A DNA stretch of 64,000 nucleotides from Siphonodentalium dalli (GCA_032622095.1 CP136061.1:47685797-47749796), one strand, 5' to 3'; shown: positions 22,166 to 33,368, counted from the first letter of the stretch. Notes: a model not told the origin generated them from the letters alone. Made by a program: numbers and translations.

Positions 22166-22391
22166 TTAATGTGAAAAATATATATTATCACAATGTTTAC
22201 TTAATTTCAAAAGAATGAATATGAACTCATTTGACCTCATGAACTTCGTAATAGTTGGGTATTCTCTATATGTAAACAAACACAGATCAAATGTGATTTA
22301 CTCCTAATTACACGGCATATTCTGTGCATAATTTAACATATTATTAAGATTATAATATGAATGTAAGATATCACTCTTACCAATAAATATT

Positions 22392-22789
22392 GCATTTTGT
22401 ATTGATGTGTGTGATAAAGTCGATTAAAATTTACGAAAAATCACTTTATCTGGGCGTTTAGTTCACTGAAAAAAGTAAAGCAATCGTATTTCAACGTAAA
22501 CCAGTATTATACCTACCGATTTCACAAGTTTGGACCATCGAGAGTATAGTGGTAATATTCTCATCTTCTCCCTTCCAATGAGCATTTTGTATTGATTTGT
22601 TTGATAAAGTTGATTAAAATTGATAATCCAGCCACTTGATCTGGGCATTAAGTCAGCTGAAAAAAGTTAAGCAACCATATTTCAGCGTAAACAAGTATTA
22701 TCCCTACTGATTTCACAAGCTGGTTTATATCAAAGGAAACTTGGGACCATCAAGAAAATAGTGGTAATATTCTTATCTTCTCCCTCCAG
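22392..22789 (+). repeat. Tandem duplication (period 190) of the intron end before exon 2
   Basis: Copy A 22392-22581 and copy B 22582-22789 share GCATTTTGTATTGAT, CTGAAAAAAGT.AA.CAA, GATTTCACAAG and ATAGTGGTAATATTCT. Copy B ends in the true polypyrimidine tract and acceptor (TCTCCCTCCAG). The same place in copy A reads TCTCCCTTCCAATGAG, a decayed acceptor. Copy B also carries an extra segment of about 20 bp (CTGGTTTATATCAAAGGAAA). Confidence 0.75.
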
Positions 22790-22970
22790 TGTGCAAGAGC
22801 AGGCGATGCTAGTCGTCTTCAGGATCTTTTGGATTATTTGAAGAAGAAGAAACCAAACTCAGTGAAGAAAAAAATCAACAAGCCTGACGACGATGGCTTG
22901 TCTCCCCTTCACTATGCTGCTCGACGCGATAACCTTGAAATTGTTAAGATACTTTTAGATAACGAAGCAG
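22790..22970 (+). CDS. TRPA-like ankyrin protein, exon 2 (ankyrin repeats 1-2)
   Basis: The acceptor CCCTCCAG (22788-22789) and donor GTACGC (22971) bound 181 nt, phase 0 in and phase 1 out. The translation is CARAGDASRLQDLLDYLKKK.., a Lys-rich linker (KPNSVKKKINKPDD), then the ankyrin signature DGLSPLHYAARRDNLEIVKI ending LLDNEA. Ankyrin repeats are stacked helix pairs; in TRPA channels they form the long cytosolic N-terminal arm. The LHYAAR, LEIVK and LL positions are the canonical core residues. The exon joins upstream to LTLHQ and downstream (split codon G|AT) to DVDAKGKDGETPLHFAAR. Confidence 0.85.
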
Positions 22971-23025
22971 GTACGCTATGATATTAATTGATTTAGTTAA
23001 AAGTAATAGAAGATCATTCCTGGAG

Positions 23026-23470
23026 CAAGCCTGCAAATAGCGTGTCTGTCATTTGCAGAATGAGGTCCCCAGAGGGTGAATTTAGTGACGCTATCCCGCA
23101 TAGCAGGCTAGCAGCACTAAATTCACCCTCTGGGGACCTCATTCTGCTTAGGCCCTCAACTGCTATGATAGATCTAGGATCAGATTGAAGTTCTCCAGTT
23201 GAAGTGGGTGATGGTCTCCCATTGGGCGCCTCTATTATGGATTTTACCTTCTGCAAATTAGGGGATATAGAAACTTTCCAGATGGGAAAATGTAACTAAA
23301 ACAATGTTAATTTGATACTATAGATACTTCCCAGAAGATGAGGCCTAAGCAGAATGAGGTCTCCAGAGGGTGAATTTGGTGATGCTAGCCCGCTGTGCGG
23401 GATAGCATCACTAAATTCACCCTCGGGGGACCTCATTCTGCAAATGACAGACACGCTATTTGCAGGCTTG
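23026..23470. mobile_element. hAT-type two-hairpin MITE (family B), reference copy
   Basis: A 445-bp element from CAAGCCTGCAAATAGCGTG to CACGCTATTTGCAGGCTTG, with perfect 8-bp flanks TCCTGGAG (23018-23025 and 23471-23478). It has two internal hairpins, each with arms GCAGAATGAGGTCCCCAGAG / CTCTGGGGACCTCATTCTGC or near-identical sequence, around a short CCCGC..GCGGG centre. The 8-bp duplication and CAAGCCTG ends point to hAT mobilisation. It lies 55 bp after exon 2. Confidence 0.9.
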
Positions 23471-23483
23471 TCCTGGAGGTGTT

Positions 23484-23785
23484 TTAACCCTTTCTATACT
23501 AAATAGATTCTCCCACTCAGTTATAAAAATATACATTGTAATTGTCCATATTATTCATCTGAAGGGGTTTTCAGGAAAAATTAGCAGAAGGCAGATAATA
23601 CAAGAACAGAAGGAGTCCTCTATTTATTGGAGGAGAATGTTCAGAAAATAAGTTCAACAAACAACCTATTATCTGACCATTTCCTAAGTGAGCTACAATG
23701 TACAGTAATTCTGCTGTGGTTAAAGAGTCGATTACTTAGGGCATTACTGTACTTGTTAATGAGTGTTTAGTATAGAAAGGGTTAA
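23484..23785. mobile_element. TTAA-type MITE (family H) with family A remnant inside
   Basis: TTAA at 23484-23487 and 23782-23785 brackets CCCTTTCTATACTAAATAG and the inverse TTTAGTATAGAAAGGG. A family A right-arm remnant (23701-23751) sits near its right end. The ORF 23460-23651 is repeat sequence. Confidence 0.8.
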
Positions 23786-23916
23786 TGATGTATTGGCGGC
23801 CAAGCCACATCCATATCAATACTCATTACACAGTCTACATGGATGTCACTTTGGACAGCATACTGCCCATCCAAAGAAGTGCAGTTTTCTGCAAGTGGGT
23901 AACAGGTAGTGAAGTA

Positions 23917-24128
23917 CAATAATGCCCTAAATAATCGACTCCTTAACCACAGCAGAGTTATGGGTAACTTTTCAGGATTTAGTTGGAAATATGGCTTGTT
24001 GCCATTCATCGGAAAGCTCTCAGTGAGAACTTTCCGATGAATGGTAACAAGCAATATTTCCGACTAAATCCTGAAAAATTACCCATAATTCTGCTTGGTT
24101 AAGGAGTCGATTATTTAGGGCATTACTG
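23917..24128. mobile_element. Family A palindromic MITE, intron 2
   Basis: Near-complete foldback copy flanked by TA (23915-23916, 24129-24130). Arms run from ATAATGCCCTAAATAATCG to GATTATTTAGGGCATTACTG with a GAAAGCTCTC..GAGAACTTTC centre. Confidence 0.85.
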
Positions 24129-24332
24129 TAGGAAGTAGAGCTAGATATTTGCCAGTGCTTTTGCTCGATGCCCCAGTTGTACTGATCACTATAGGTATAT
24201 GATGTTGTCAGTATTACTCTTCCGTCACTAAATATTTATAACAGTGGTGTAGCAGCTTTCAGAAGTCTATGGGTAGCTTTCGATCAGCTGAATTTCTTGT
24301 TGTATATATATATTTCTATTTCATATTAATAG

Positions 24333-24424
24333 ATGTTGATGCCAAAGGAAAAGATGGTGAAACCCCTTTACATTTTGCTGCTAGATTCAAACGTGAGCAA
24401 TCGAAGCAAAAGACAGACGAACAG
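24333..24424 (+). CDS. TRPA-like ankyrin protein, exon 3 (start of ankyrin repeat 3)
   Basis: Ninety-two nt between TTAATAG (24331-24332) and GTAAAA (24425). It completes the split codon from exon 2 (phase 1) and ends in phase 0. The protein is DVDAKGKDGETPLHFAARFK followed by REQSKQKTDEQ. TPLHFAAR is the ankyrin helix 1 signature. The charged KREQSKQKTDEQ segment continues into exon 4 (QTDVFDTVVGYLI), making a repeat with a longer inter-helix loop, a feature also seen in TRPA-like proteins. Too short to stand out as an ORF; it is identified by phase and homology. Confidence 0.8.
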
Positions 24425-24698
24425 GTAAAATCAGTATATAGTTAGGTTTGGTACATTCAGGTTTTGTGTTAGTCTGAAAATTACATTGGGGGGGGGGGGG
24501 GGATTTTTGGCCCATTTCCAAATTGTTCATTTTTCACAAAATTTGGCCAAAATTAAAAATCCAAAATTATTGGATCATTGAAAAAACTGAAACTAAAAAC
24601 AATAGAATAAATAATGAGTACAAAAAAATAAACAAAATCAAAGCAAGATAATAAAAAGCACGCCATTATTAACAAAAAGAAGATAAAAATGGCAGCTG

Positions 24699-24903
24699 CA
24701 GTAATGCCCAAAGTATATGACCCTTTAACCACAGCAGAATTATCGGAAATTTTTCAGGATTTAGTCGCAAATATGGCATGTTGCCATTCATCGGAAAGCT
24801 ATCACAGAGAGCTTTCCGATGAATGACAACAAGCCATAAATCCTGAAAAATTTCTCCTATAATTCTGCTGTGGTTTAGGGGTCGATTATTTAGGACATTA
24901 CTG
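24699..24903. mobile_element. Family A palindromic MITE, intron 3
   Basis: Foldback copy from CAGTAATGCCCAAAGTATAT to TTTAGGACATTACTG, followed by TA. It differs from the consensus by several substitutions and a short deletion in the right arm. A G-homopolymer (about 18 G) lies upstream at 24487-24504. Confidence 0.8.
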
Positions 24904-25114
24904 TAATTAAGCCAGGATGTCGTAATAGTACCTAATCATCATTGTTTTGATAAGTAAGCATGGGCTACTTCTGATAAATTGTTATTATAACATAATCAGA
25001 CGAGCTACTCGGTAAACATTAACCAGTGTAAGGGTTTTAATGAGATTTTGTTATTTTCTGAGAGGAACTTTCGAAAAAAACTTTCGAAAAAAATCTGGCC
25101 ATTGGCCAGTTTGG

Positions 25115-25860
25115 ACTCAGGCCTGAGTTTAGTGTGCCTATCATTTGCAGAATGAGGTCCCCAGAGGGTGAATTTACTGACGCTATCTCGCAGAGTGGGC
25201 TAGCATCACCAAATTCACCCTCTGGGGACCTCATTCTGCATGGTCTCATCTGCTGTGGGAGACATAGACTCAGATTGAAGTTCCCAAATGGTGAATATTG
25301 TGATATACACCCATTGGGACTTATCCCACTGATGTTATAAAATCATCAGACCACTTTTGCTTGTACCTCCCAGGGACAGGTAAGTACTGCGAATCTACTA
25401 AAGTGTCAAAAAAAGATTTGATTCGAGATTCGTATCGAGATTTGATTCAATGTTGAAATTGCCGATTCATCTGGCCCAAGCCTGAGTTTAGTGTGCCTGT
25501 TATTTGCAGAATGAGGTCCCCAGAGGGTGAGTTTAGTGACGCTATCCCACATATCGGGCTAGCATCACTAAATTCACCCTCTGGGGACCTCATTCAGCTT
25601 TGGTCACATCCTCTCAGGAAAGTTTCTTTATTATAAAATTTCTATAGAAACTTCTTCACATAGATTCTATTCCATTTTTAGTTTAGTTTCTTTATATCCC
25701 CACATTGGCAGATGACACATTGCATAATCAAGGTTCCAAATGGGTGTATATCACAATATTCACTATTTGGGAACTTCCATCTGAGTCTATGTCTCCCATA
25801 TCAGATGAGACCATGCAGAATGAGTTCCCAAGAGGGTGAATTTTGTGATCAGATTCAAGG
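25115..25860. mobile_element. Two incomplete family B MITE copies
   Basis: Copy 1 (about 25115-25325) has one hairpin and the GGTGAATATTGTGATATACA inner block. Copy 2 (about 25477-25860) starts CAAGCCTGAGTTTAGTGTGC, carries a full first hairpin and the inner region, and breaks off in the second hairpin at GAGTTCCCAAGAGGGTGAAT. ORFs at 25037-25340 translate the hairpins and are not genes. Confidence 0.75.
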
Positions 25861-26436
25861 GCGAGTGCATTCAGTTCATTGAACATGGTGACAGTCGGCA
25901 CATTTCAAAGACATAGTGCCGCCTTTCAAGTATAAATATGACATCGCCATAAGTTCAAAGCTACAGTGCTGCCAATTTGTAGAATATACAATGACCAGAA
26001 GAGTAACCATGTCGCATCATCAAATGAACTGCTGACTCTTTGCAACATAAGTTAGTAGTACTCATGTTGTCGGAATCTCATTGATACGTGAACAAAGGTT
26101 GTTAACCCTTCGGTTGTAGATTAAACTGTGTAAAACAAACTCGGTATTCAATAATACCCAGCATTTTCCAACGTCCGAAATAAATAACGCAGATTAATCG
26201 ATGATGGAAATGGTAATCAATTATTGGCTTTATCAATGGTTCATCGATTATACGATTAATCGTGGCACCCCTATTAGTAATGATGGCAATACATTCTGAT
26301 CGTAGTACGACTTTCTATAAACCGAACACATCTCTACACTGAACAGAAGGGTCGGTCCTAAGGGTGTTCAGTTTGTAGAGGTTTTACTGAACTATAAAGA
26401 AATTACTGACAACTATTATAGTATAACTAGCAAGTA
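25861..26436. other. Intron 3 stretch without recognised feature
   Basis: No exon or defined repeat recognised. Blocks such as ATTAATCGATGATGG and ATCGATTATACGATTAATCG (26190-26265) form an imperfect inverted repeat resembling degenerate hAT termini. Confidence 0.3.
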
Positions 26437-27183
26437 CAGTAATGCCCTAAATAATCGACTGCTTAACCACAGCAGAATTATGGGTAACTTTTCAGGATTT
26501 AGTCGGAAATATGGCTTGTTGCCATTCATCGGAAAGCTCTTAGTGAGAGCTTTCCGATGAATGGCAACAAGCCATATTTCAGACTAAATCCTGAAAAATT
26601 ACCCATAATTCTGCTGTGGTTAAGCAGTCGATTATTTAGGGCATTACAAGTATATATACATTTCACTGATTCACTGGGGTATCGTAATTAGATAAAATTT
26701 CTGTTGAAAAAAAAGTCAAGGAGAAAAATAAAACATATAAACTGTCCAAATTGAAACATCAAGTAGGGATTGGGCAAATACAGATTTCACTAATACTGGC
26801 CATAGTATCTGGGCATATAAAATTATAGGATAGGAGTTAGTTATCTAACATTTATATCGAACATCCACATTCTAACATATTAAGCTTCCTCACATGCTGC
26901 ATGTAACAGGAAACTCCGATTGAAGAGAAGGTATGATAATTATAAGGAAGAGTGCACTTTAGCTCATACTTTGTGCCATGCAACTTGCATTGAATACAGT
27001 AGTGCCTTAAATAATTGACTCCTTACCCACAGCAGAATTATGGGTAACTTTTCAGGATTTAGTCGGAAATATGGCTTGCTGCCATTCATCGGAAAGCTCT
27101 CAGGGCCATATTTCCGACTAAATCCTGAAAAGTTACCCATAATTCTGCTGTGGTTAAGGAGTCGATTATTTAGGGCATTACTG
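26437..27183. mobile_element. Two family A palindromic MITEs (26437-26646 and 26997-27183)
   Basis: Copy 1 follows TA (26435-26436) and is almost perfectly palindromic over about 210 bp. Copy 2 (flanked by TA at 26995-26996 and 27184-27185) lacks part of the central hairpin on the right side. The 350 bp between them hold nothing recognisable. Confidence 0.8.
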
Positions 27184-27780
27184 TAGTTTGAAGATGAAAT
27201 AAAGGTTCTGTCCTACTCAGATATAAAAACAAATATTTTTATGAAGCCTACTTTCACTCTGTGATAACTTAAACAGGTTAATGTTAACCAATTTGACAGT
27301 TGGATCTTTCACAACCGATTTGACATATAGATCTTTCACAACCAATTTGACATATTGATCTTTCACAGAAATATCTTGATCGAGTTTGAAAACAATGTTT
27401 GTCCATTTTTTTCACCTGACTTATGGCCCTTAGTTATTTTATCAATTTTAAGCATGATAACTTGAACAAATGTCATTCGATTCCATTCAACCGAAACCAG
27501 GGTTGTCCAATATTTTTACTTGTAAGATCTTTCAAATGATGACTTGAACCAATGCTGGCCAATTTGAATTATTTTCTGACAATTTTAGGCAAAAAACCTT
27601 GACCAGGCCATCTTCAATGCACAACCCTTGTGTATTGAGTAGATGTGTTGTTGTTGTAACTGGGAGGATGGGACTCTTATCACATCTTTAGCATCTTCTA
27701 TGTTATAAGTTATTAGAACATTTTTGACCTCAATATTGTTAGATAAACTCCTTGAACAACATTATTTATTTATTTATTAA
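27184..27780. repeat. Intron 3: short 28-bp triplicate and AT-rich DNA
   Basis: Positions 27288-27366 contain three units of about 28 bp (AATTTGACA.TT.GATCTTTCACA). The rest is AT-rich and without recognised content. Confidence 0.4.
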
Positions 27781-28023
27781 TTAACCCTTCCATGACTGGA
27801 GCTTCCTGAAAATTTGTGAAAACTCTGTGCCAATGCATCCTCTTATATATATGCGAGAGACTAGGGAGACTCGCATATATATTTACCTTGACATTGTAAG
27901 CCAGTGCATTCTCTTATATATATGCAAGGGTCTCTATGGGAGACTCGCATATATAAGATGATGCATGCATGGCATATTATTTTTAATGCTGCGCTAGCTC
28001 AGGTCCCGTCATGAAAGGGTTAA
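27781..28023. mobile_element. TTAA-type MITE (family K), complete copy
   Basis: TTAA at 27781-27784 and 28020-28023 brackets CCCTTCCATGACTGGAGC and a right end CCCGTCATGAAAGGG. It holds two diverged hairpins related to the 69-bp module (TGCATCCTCTTATATATATG.., TGCATTCTCTTATATATATG..). Related copies: 31929-32112 (truncated) and 54529-54680 plus 60951-61053 (split by a LINE). Confidence 0.8.
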
Positions 28024-28126
28024 TGAAGATTTGTTAAAATCATATTCTGCTTGATTTACTGTAAGAAGTCAGCTCAGTTTTAGACAATAGATAGATATAT
28101 ATGTTTAATATATATTTAAGGGTTAA

Positions 28127-28264
28127 CTGTCATGTGGACTGTTTTATGGAGATGTAACCGTGAGGTAAGTGGTCATAACTTGTGTAAAACCCGAAGGGTT
28201 TTACATACAAGTTATGACCACTTACCTCATGGTTACATCTCCATAAAAACAGTCCACATGACAG
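28127..28264. mobile_element. TTAA-flanked palindrome
   Basis: CTGTCATGTGGACTGTTTTA and TAAAACAGTCCACATGACAG-like arms enclose GGTCATAACTTGTGTAAAAC and its inverse, forming an almost perfect hairpin of about 138 bp. TTAA stands at 28123-28126 and 28265-28268. The similarity extends weakly outward (AAGG / CCTT), so the true ends may lie further out. Confidence 0.65.
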
Positions 28265-28268
28265 TTAA

Positions 28269-31200
28269 TCCTTATATTTATATACATTTAGCGAAAAAGC
28301 CACTTTTGTAAATGTATTTAAATCGAAAAGAGTATCGTGACAAAACCAGCCCAAAATATCCCATAGCACCCGATCAGAAACCAGCTGAGAAGTTATTTTT
28401 GTACCATTTGTCACCTGACTGGTCGGAATTTCCCATTTGTCACGTGACGTGTTTTTGAAAGCCGGTCAAATTCTCTCACCGGCAGACAACACTTTCATCA
28501 AAATTCATTTTATTTTCTGTTTTGGCAACAATGTTCGAACAATAACAGTAAACAATGAGATGTGCTACATTATTCTGGAACATAAAAGCAGATACATTTC
28601 ACGCCGATTTACTGTTCAATTTTATTGGATTCGGAAACAAAAATAATTTCAGTGTTCACTGTTGCATAAGCTGGATATCCCGGTGAGTATTATCTTCCGT
28701 CTGAATATTTGTTGCACGATCTGTATTCAAATTGCCGCTGTTTGTTAAATTTTCCAAGGAATCACTAATATTCTGTTTTTGGCGAGACGTGAACTGTTGG
28801 TTATAACTTCTAATGCTTTGTTTTAGAAATTAATACTACGTGTTTTTAATCAATTTTATATTGGCAAAAGAACAATTTCAAAACGAGGCTCTTTATATTG
28901 AAACCTGATGATTTATTAAGTCAATCCTGCACGAGTGCAAATGCGCCCAAAACATTACGCATTCTTCTTCTCCAAAATCATTGACGCGTCGATGTAATTA
29001 TGGTTGTCATTATGACCCTCTTGCAGGTTTATCGAGAAATAATTGCAACTAGTCACGTGGTCGCCGACCAATCGGAATGCTGGATTTTGTGATAATCACA
29101 CTCAGTATGTAAATATTCTGATATAATATGTATATTATGATATTTATGTACGTTATAGATAGACACCGAGTTGGTATTGGATATGCGGGAGAAACAACAC
29201 CGTTGAGGGCCGTAGGCCCGAAACGGGGTTGTTTCTCCCGCATATCCAATACCACCAAGGTGTCTATCTTAATTAGAACATTTCTGACCGTATGGTGGTT
29301 CAAGATGTCAGAAACCAGATAACAGAAAGAAGCAAATCATGTTAATTGAATGTGTAATATGGACACTTTGAAAAATTAAATTTATATATGCTATTACCCC
29401 TGCTATTACCCCCTTCGCGAGCCCCAATCATGATATTGTCTTTGTTGCCGATTAGCTTACCCCACGCTTTATAATCTAATTGATTAACACATTGTCGTCG
29501 GGCGCATTTGCCCATTGATTGTCTCCAATCAGCTTCTCATTTCCATATCAGCACGGGTGAGAAGAGTGAATTTTGCCAGTATCATAGCCTGAGTATAACT
29601 CAGTTACAGTAAGCACCCGTCACAAAATACTACCCAGCGTACGTTGCACTTGTTTGCTAATTTTTCTCCAAAACTTTCAGAATGAGGACCGAAAACACAT
29701 GAACGAACGTGAACATGAACATGACATTGGTTGAAAACGTGACGCGACCAAACTCCGCATTCGAAAGGGGGACTTAAAGTTTGACTTAGCATTCTAGCTA
29801 AGTAATGTTTGACTTATTGTCAAAACTGATTTCTGCATGTGTACTTGTATGCTATTTTCGTCTGGCGAAGACGAATGAAGTAATTTTCTAAACTTTCTGT
29901 GTCGACGTTATCTAAATGGATATTACATAGTTATATGTTATCAGCATGGCGTCCGTTTTATAAGCGAAATAAACATCACAAGCGCCCGGAGGTACATGAC
30001 GATCCGGCCGATGATCCAACTGATGTTTTCCTTTAATATTGGAATAAAAAATATTAGAAATTCTTTCGAGGAGCCGTTTTCGTATTATACTGCTTATCGG
30101 ATTTATTTATTCCATGAATTCGAAGTTGGATTTACAAGCAGTTCTTGACCAACGTAAGTTATCGAATGTGGTTTATTTACTGTAAATATATAGTAGTCGT
30201 TGTCGGTGTAAAACGATCTTCAATTTCCGCATTTTGACTTGCAAATTCTTAAATTTTTTATGAAATTCCATGTAATCAACGTAACTATTCCTGTAACAGA
30301 ACGATGTGCGCCCCTGCCTGATCACGCCCCTGTAAACTATTGCATCAGTTCCAACTATTACGATGCATGAATAACAGGCATGGGATTGTTAGTCGGACAG
30401 TCGTACTTAGCATGATGACGAGATCACGCGATGCTGATTCTAGCTAGTATTCAGAAAGTTCCCAGTCGAACCAGTGCAGAGGTCTAAAAGTTATTTAAGT
30501 TGTTTTGGTACACTGCACTGGTCATGATATACGAAAGCTATACAAAAGCTAACTTTAGTGACGAGCCGTTGACAACTAGTTGTCAAGCCTGGCCAGTAAC
30601 ATCGTCACATGATTTTGAAAAGTAGGTTACCACTTTTACATATAAGCACTGAGGTTTTACCCATCAGTGTTCAGTTGACTGAGTCCTCCTATGAGTACCG
30701 CCCTGGGAATGACTTACTGATCCAGAAGAGCCTGAGAATGCTAGCATCAGCTGACCTATCTTGAGAAGCGAAGTTATGCTCTAGAAATAAACAGATATCT
30801 ACGGTTCCATGAGTTGTCGTCACCCCAAAAAAATACACAACGTGAAGTCCGGTCGGAACGTCGTATCTCCAACGTACGGGGTTCTGCCACATTCCACTTA
30901 AGTTCTAGTGTCGCGTACTCGACATTACAAACTGATTTGGATTATCAACATTTAAATATTTGGCATGGTGTGTCGCCTCCCCGTATTTTATGTCGATACG
31001 TCCCTGCATTTGCTTGTTGTAAGTTGTAAAGATCTTTGCAGTAAATAACGGTCCATCACCGGACCTCAATGGATAACTTACATTGGCGTTATAATTTATT
31101 TTCTAAATTGATACTGCTGTGTGTTTGTGTGTATGACCCCCCTCCCACCTCAGCCCCACCATATTGGTCGCGACGACTTGAATCGAACGAAGTGTCTGAC

Positions 31201-32728
31201 TTTTTATTGTCTCAACAATTGGATATTTGTAATATCCAACAGTTAGATATCCGTAATATCCAATGGTCACACCCAGATATCCAACGCTTGTGTCAATTAC
31301 ACATCAATACAACAAGCCCATTGTGTCTATTCGTCGGGATAGACACCTGCTACAAACAATGGATGACGTCACGGAAATGTTCTAAAAACAGATATATCCC
31401 AGTGCAATAAGTGTCCAAGTAGATAAATAAAGAGATATGTGTTTTTGAGTAGATAGCAAAAATTATCTCATGAGTGACAGAGGTAAGTTTTTCTTTGGTG
31501 AGCGTATAATATACAAACTTATCTTCTATTAGGTTCAAGTTACATATATGTTCAAAAGGCTCGGTCCAGACCTAATTTACTGGACTCATTTTGTAAATTC
31601 TGCTATAAACTGGGGAATCATTGTAGATCCTCTATTTATTAAGTCTGATTTAGCAACATCTATGTTTTCTTGAACTTTAAATAAATTAAAATAGAGATTT
31701 CTAACCATAACAATCTTTATGTCATTAAAGTGATGGCCTGCAATTCACTTGTTTTAGTCATATGGAATTCATTTCATATAAGTTGTATAATATTATAAAG
31801 TTATTATACAATGTTGTGTACAGTATGTGTTTTTCTTGTACGAGTCCAGGTTGTAGTGAAATGTCATATTGGACGAGACACGCAGTGTCGAGTCCAATAT
31901 GACTTTAAAAAAAAACCTGAATATGCTTTAACCCTTCCATGACTGGAGCTTCCTTAAATTTTGCAAAAGCCCTTTGCCAATTATGGATTCTCTTGTACAT
32001 GTGAGTCTCCCACAGGGAGCCTACATATATATGAGAATGCATTGGCTTAACAATATTTACCTTGACCTTGTAAGCCAGTTCATTCTCTTATATATGTGAG
32101 GCTCCCTATGGGAGCTTAAAGATGCATTATCCGAATTAACACTCCTAAATTACTATTTCGTGGCTTCGGGGGGTAAAAATTATTTGATTCGAGTCATGAA
32201 CCCACCCATCAAAGATATTTGATTTTTGAAGTTTGTTATTTCTCGAGATGTTCAATTATTTGTGGCCCAGAAACACGCCGTCAAACAGAAGGTCTCGGTC
32301 AAAATTGCAGATGACGATAGATAACTCTAAAAACAAGTGGTAATACTGCCAAATTTCGTAAATACTCAAGTGATAATATGGCCATGTTTCGTTGAACAAA
32401 ATGTTGATAAATAACATGTTTTGGGAAATTTGATACAATAGTTGACAGTGGTTAGCATTATTTTGTTGCAATTAATTGATTATGATAACTAAAGCGTATT
32501 TTGAAGAAATGTTGTAGTTGTTGTATCTTGATGATATGGGGACCCTCTGATCGGATTGAGTACCTTTAATGTATGTCTTACTGTTTGGCATTGATAAAGG
32601 ATTATGCAGAACTACATGTTTCCAGCCTATTCTTAAGTATATTTGTTAACCAATAGAAACATCAATATGGTTACTTTCTAACCCGGGAAACAATGGACCA
32701 CCCTGCTAATGTTTTTCTATATTTTCAG
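28269..32728. other. Remainder of intron 3: low-repeat stretch, palindrome and older elements
   Basis: Positions 28380-31060 are comparatively poor in the repeat families seen elsewhere and richer in CG. No conserved domain was found in the ORFs here (28437-28646, 30814-31029, 31069-31410). A foldback pair lies at 29155-29268 (GATATGCGGGAGAAACAAC and its inverse). An inverted pair at 31846-31912 reads CAGGTTGTAGTGAAATGTCATA..TATGACTTTA. A truncated family K copy is at 31929-32112, directly abutted by a family C copy at 32113-32575. Confidence 0.4.
30114..30153 (+). CDS. Possible short first exon (speculative)
   Basis: ATG at 30114 opens MNSKLDLQAVLDQ and runs into GTAAGT, a consensus donor, at 30154 (phase 1 out). 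It sits in the low-repeat part of intron 3. It could be the first exon of a nested gene or an alternative start of the TRPA-like gene, but exon 4 enters in phase 0, so it cannot splice directly to it in frame. Kept only as a candidate. Confidence 0.2.
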
Positions 32729-32920
32729 CAAACAGATGTATTTGATACTGTGGTAGGCTACCTGATTGGAAACAAAGCAGATATCATTGGTAGAGACAAG
32801 TATGGGCAGACTGCGCTGCATTTTGCTGCAATGCGTGGTAATGAAGACGCTGCTTCGGTTTTGCTCTCAATCATCCGACAAAGACGTTCTGAAAAAAAAA
32901 ATGATGAAAATGATGTGGAG
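32729..32920 (+). CDS. TRPA-like ankyrin protein, exon 4 (ankyrin repeats 3-4)
   Basis: The acceptor TATTTTCAG (32727-32728) and donor GTTAGT (32921) bound 192 nt, phase 0 in and out. The translation is QTDVFDTVVGYLIGNKADII followed by GRDKYGQTALHFAAMRGNED and AASVLLSIIRQRRSEKKNDE. It completes repeat 3 (VVGYLIGNKADI) and gives repeat 4 (YGQTALHFAAMRGN..VLL). The acidic and basic tail (EKKNDENDVE) leads into APDEQDLTPLH of exon 5. The donor is the weaker GTTAGT, and the bases after it are the left end of a family B MITE. The ORF extends 80 codons past the donor into that element, which is not considered coding. Confidence 0.85.
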
Positions 32921-33368
32921 GTTAGTGTCATTTGCAGAATGAGGTCCCGATACATAGAGGGTGAATGTAGTGACACTATCCCGCATAGCAGGCTAGCATC
33001 ACCAAATTCACCCTCTGAGGACCTCATTATGCATGGCCTCATCTGCTATGGGAGACATAGGCTGAGATTGAAGTTCCAAATGGTGAATATTGTGATGTAT
33101 ACACCCATTGGGAACCTCAATTATGCAATGTATCGTCTGCCACTTTGGGGATATATATAGGAACTAAACTAAAAAAGAAATAGAATCTATGTGAAGAAGT
33201 TTCTATAAAAAATAATAAAGAAACTTCCCAGAGAAGATGAGGCCTAAGCAGAATGAGGTCCCCAGAGAGTGAATTTAGTGATGCTAGCCTGCTATGTGGG
33301 ATAGTCACTAAATTCACCCTCTGGGGACCTCATTCTGCTAATGACAGGCACACTAAACTCAAGCTTGA
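32921..33368. mobile_element. hAT-type two-hairpin MITE (family B) abutting the exon 4 donor
   Basis: Starts GTTAGTGTCATTTGCAGAAT, a shortened version of the family left end (TTTAGTGTGCCTGTCATTTG), and ends TGACAGGCACACTAAACTCA followed by AGCTTG. Both hairpins and the inner block (GGTGAATATTGTGATGTATA) are present. Its terminal bases supply the GT and following intron bases of the exon 4 donor. Confidence 0.75.

Noticed and set aside
31069-31410. 113-codon ORF in intron 3
   Set aside because: Low-complexity composition with repeated DI.NIQ, no domain, no splice-consistent borders seen.
32729-33160. Continuation of exon 4 as a 155-codon ORF
   Set aside because: After 32920 the frame runs through a family B MITE, and the next exon joins in phase at 32920, so the extension is intronic.
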